This document shows positions 14,210 through 14,540 of a DNA stretch of 14,540 nt, piece after piece. The notes below the pieces were generated by a model. The model had not been told where the DNA came from. It worked only from the letters and a program-made list of their open reading frames with translations, and ran no database searches. A program made the translations under genes and the position numbers. Positions within the stretch are counted from its first letter, which is position 1; every line of letters begins with the position of its first letter. The stretch comes from Eggerthellaceae bacterium UBA5808 (lineage in GTDB: Bacteria > Actinomycetota > Coriobacteriia > Coriobacteriales > Eggerthellaceae). The DNA lies in NCBI GenBank assembly GCA_002417975.1, contig DIDE01000081.1:1-14540 (forward strand). The letters run 5' to 3'.

Positions 14210-14540
14210 TGTCGACGTCATCCTTTCGTAAGTTGTAGTGCATTGATTGTTTTTTACATTCACGTGTGGAAAACAGTAATCGAGGATCTTTGATCGATGC
14301 ATCTACCGATGCATGCAGCTGCTCAGTTAGCTTGTCAGCAATCATTTGGCATTCTTCGCATGAATGTCCATGTATCATTGCATAACAATTATAGGGCCAT
14401 GTTGCTCGCCGTGGACGTGCATAACAATGACTCACACGCTCATGGGATGACAAAATCGTCCCAGCACTATGAAGCTCATTATCAGGAATATTCCATACCG
14501 TCATTGCATTTGCCACAAAACCAAGTTTTTGATGCCGTAC
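14199..14540 (-). CDS. ahbB: AhbB-like siroheme decarboxylase (5' end outside window)
   Basis: The frame is open to the window edge, so the N-terminus is missing. The 113 visible residues carry the AsnC/Lrp-type ligand-binding domain of siroheme decarboxylases: RHQKLGFVANAMTVWNIPD (2-20), VSHCYARPRRATWPYNCYAMIHG (about 41-63) and a following EEC segment. The N-A-M-x-V-W and WPYN wording favours AhbB over AhbA. AhbA and AhbB together remove acetate carboxyls from siroheme to give didecarboxysiroheme on the alternative route to haem in anaerobes and archaea. An internal ATG at 14504 is not the true start because homology continues before it. The tail after residue 90 is basic and variable. Stop TAA at 14201-14199 lies inside the start of hemL, implying coupled translation. 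Confidence 0.85.
   Translation of the reverse strand, partial: VRHQKLGFVANAMTVWNIPDNELHSAGTILSSHERVSHCYARPRRATWPYNCYAMIHGHSCEECQMIADKLTEQLHASVDASIKDPRLLFSTRECKKQSMHYNLRKDDVDNES

Noticed and set aside
1..14540. CRISPR array, insertion sequence, integrase or prophage genes
   Set aside because: No regularly spaced repeats, transposase or integrase motifs or terminal inverted repeats were seen on either strand. The window reads as core chromosome.

Overview
The window looks like ordinary chromosome from an anaerobic, moderate-GC bacterium. The gene mix is a GlpA-type dehydrogenase with a DUF1667 partner, a two-gene SUF-like Fe-S system, and alternative haem genes (ahbB-like, hemL). Two acidic membrane proteins of unknown function lie among them. 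Together these best fit an anaerobic Actinomycetota of class Coriobacteriia (Eggerthellaceae-like). That placement is inferred from gene content, not from a marker gene.

Layout. Positions 1-798 (+) hold the C-terminal part of a DEAD-box RNA helicase, closed by a strong intrinsic terminator. Positions 924-1151 (-) are a decayed N-terminal remnant of a DUF4143-type AAA ATPase, still fronted by two tandem 19-bp palindromes. Positions 1353-4708 (-) encode an unusual single-chain fusion of a GlpA-type FAD dehydrogenase with a second FAD/NAD oxidoreductase, followed by a DUF1667 metal-binding protein through a TAATG overlap. A NifB/NifX-type small protein (4806-5141, +) is divergent from it. A DUF2252 kinase-like protein follows (5333-6706, +). 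It converges on the infC-rpmI-rplT translation operon (8007-6836, -), which has a leader with an intrinsic terminator and, very probably, an ATA start codon for IF-3.

Positions 8385-9731 and 9797-10162 (-) are two single-span membrane proteins with charged, low-complexity cytoplasmic parts. I could not assign either a function. Positions 10258-11998 (-) are a SufC ATPase and a short SufB/D scaffold, with no SufS, SufU or SufD next to them. An Xre-type regulator (12461-12727, +) stands alone after a 300-bp AT-rich spacer. The right end (-) is an ahbB-like siroheme decarboxylase gene overlapping hemL, with a tRNA-Glu(CTC) gene 9 nt after hemL.

How the parts fit: HemL makes 5-aminolevulinate from glutamyl-tRNA-derived semialdehyde, and AhbB acts later in the siroheme-to-haem branch, so the right-hand cluster links haem synthesis to its tRNA-Glu substrate. 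The SUF-like pair would supply Fe-S clusters, for example to the BFD-type 2Fe-2S site predicted in the GlpA fusion. No CRISPR array, intact insertion sequence, prophage or clearly novel defence system is visible. The points most worth a second look are the GlpA fusion, the tRNA-Glu/hemL linkage, the infC leader and ATA start, the operator pair left in front of a dead ATPase gene, and a possible leader peptide ahead of the Xre gene.
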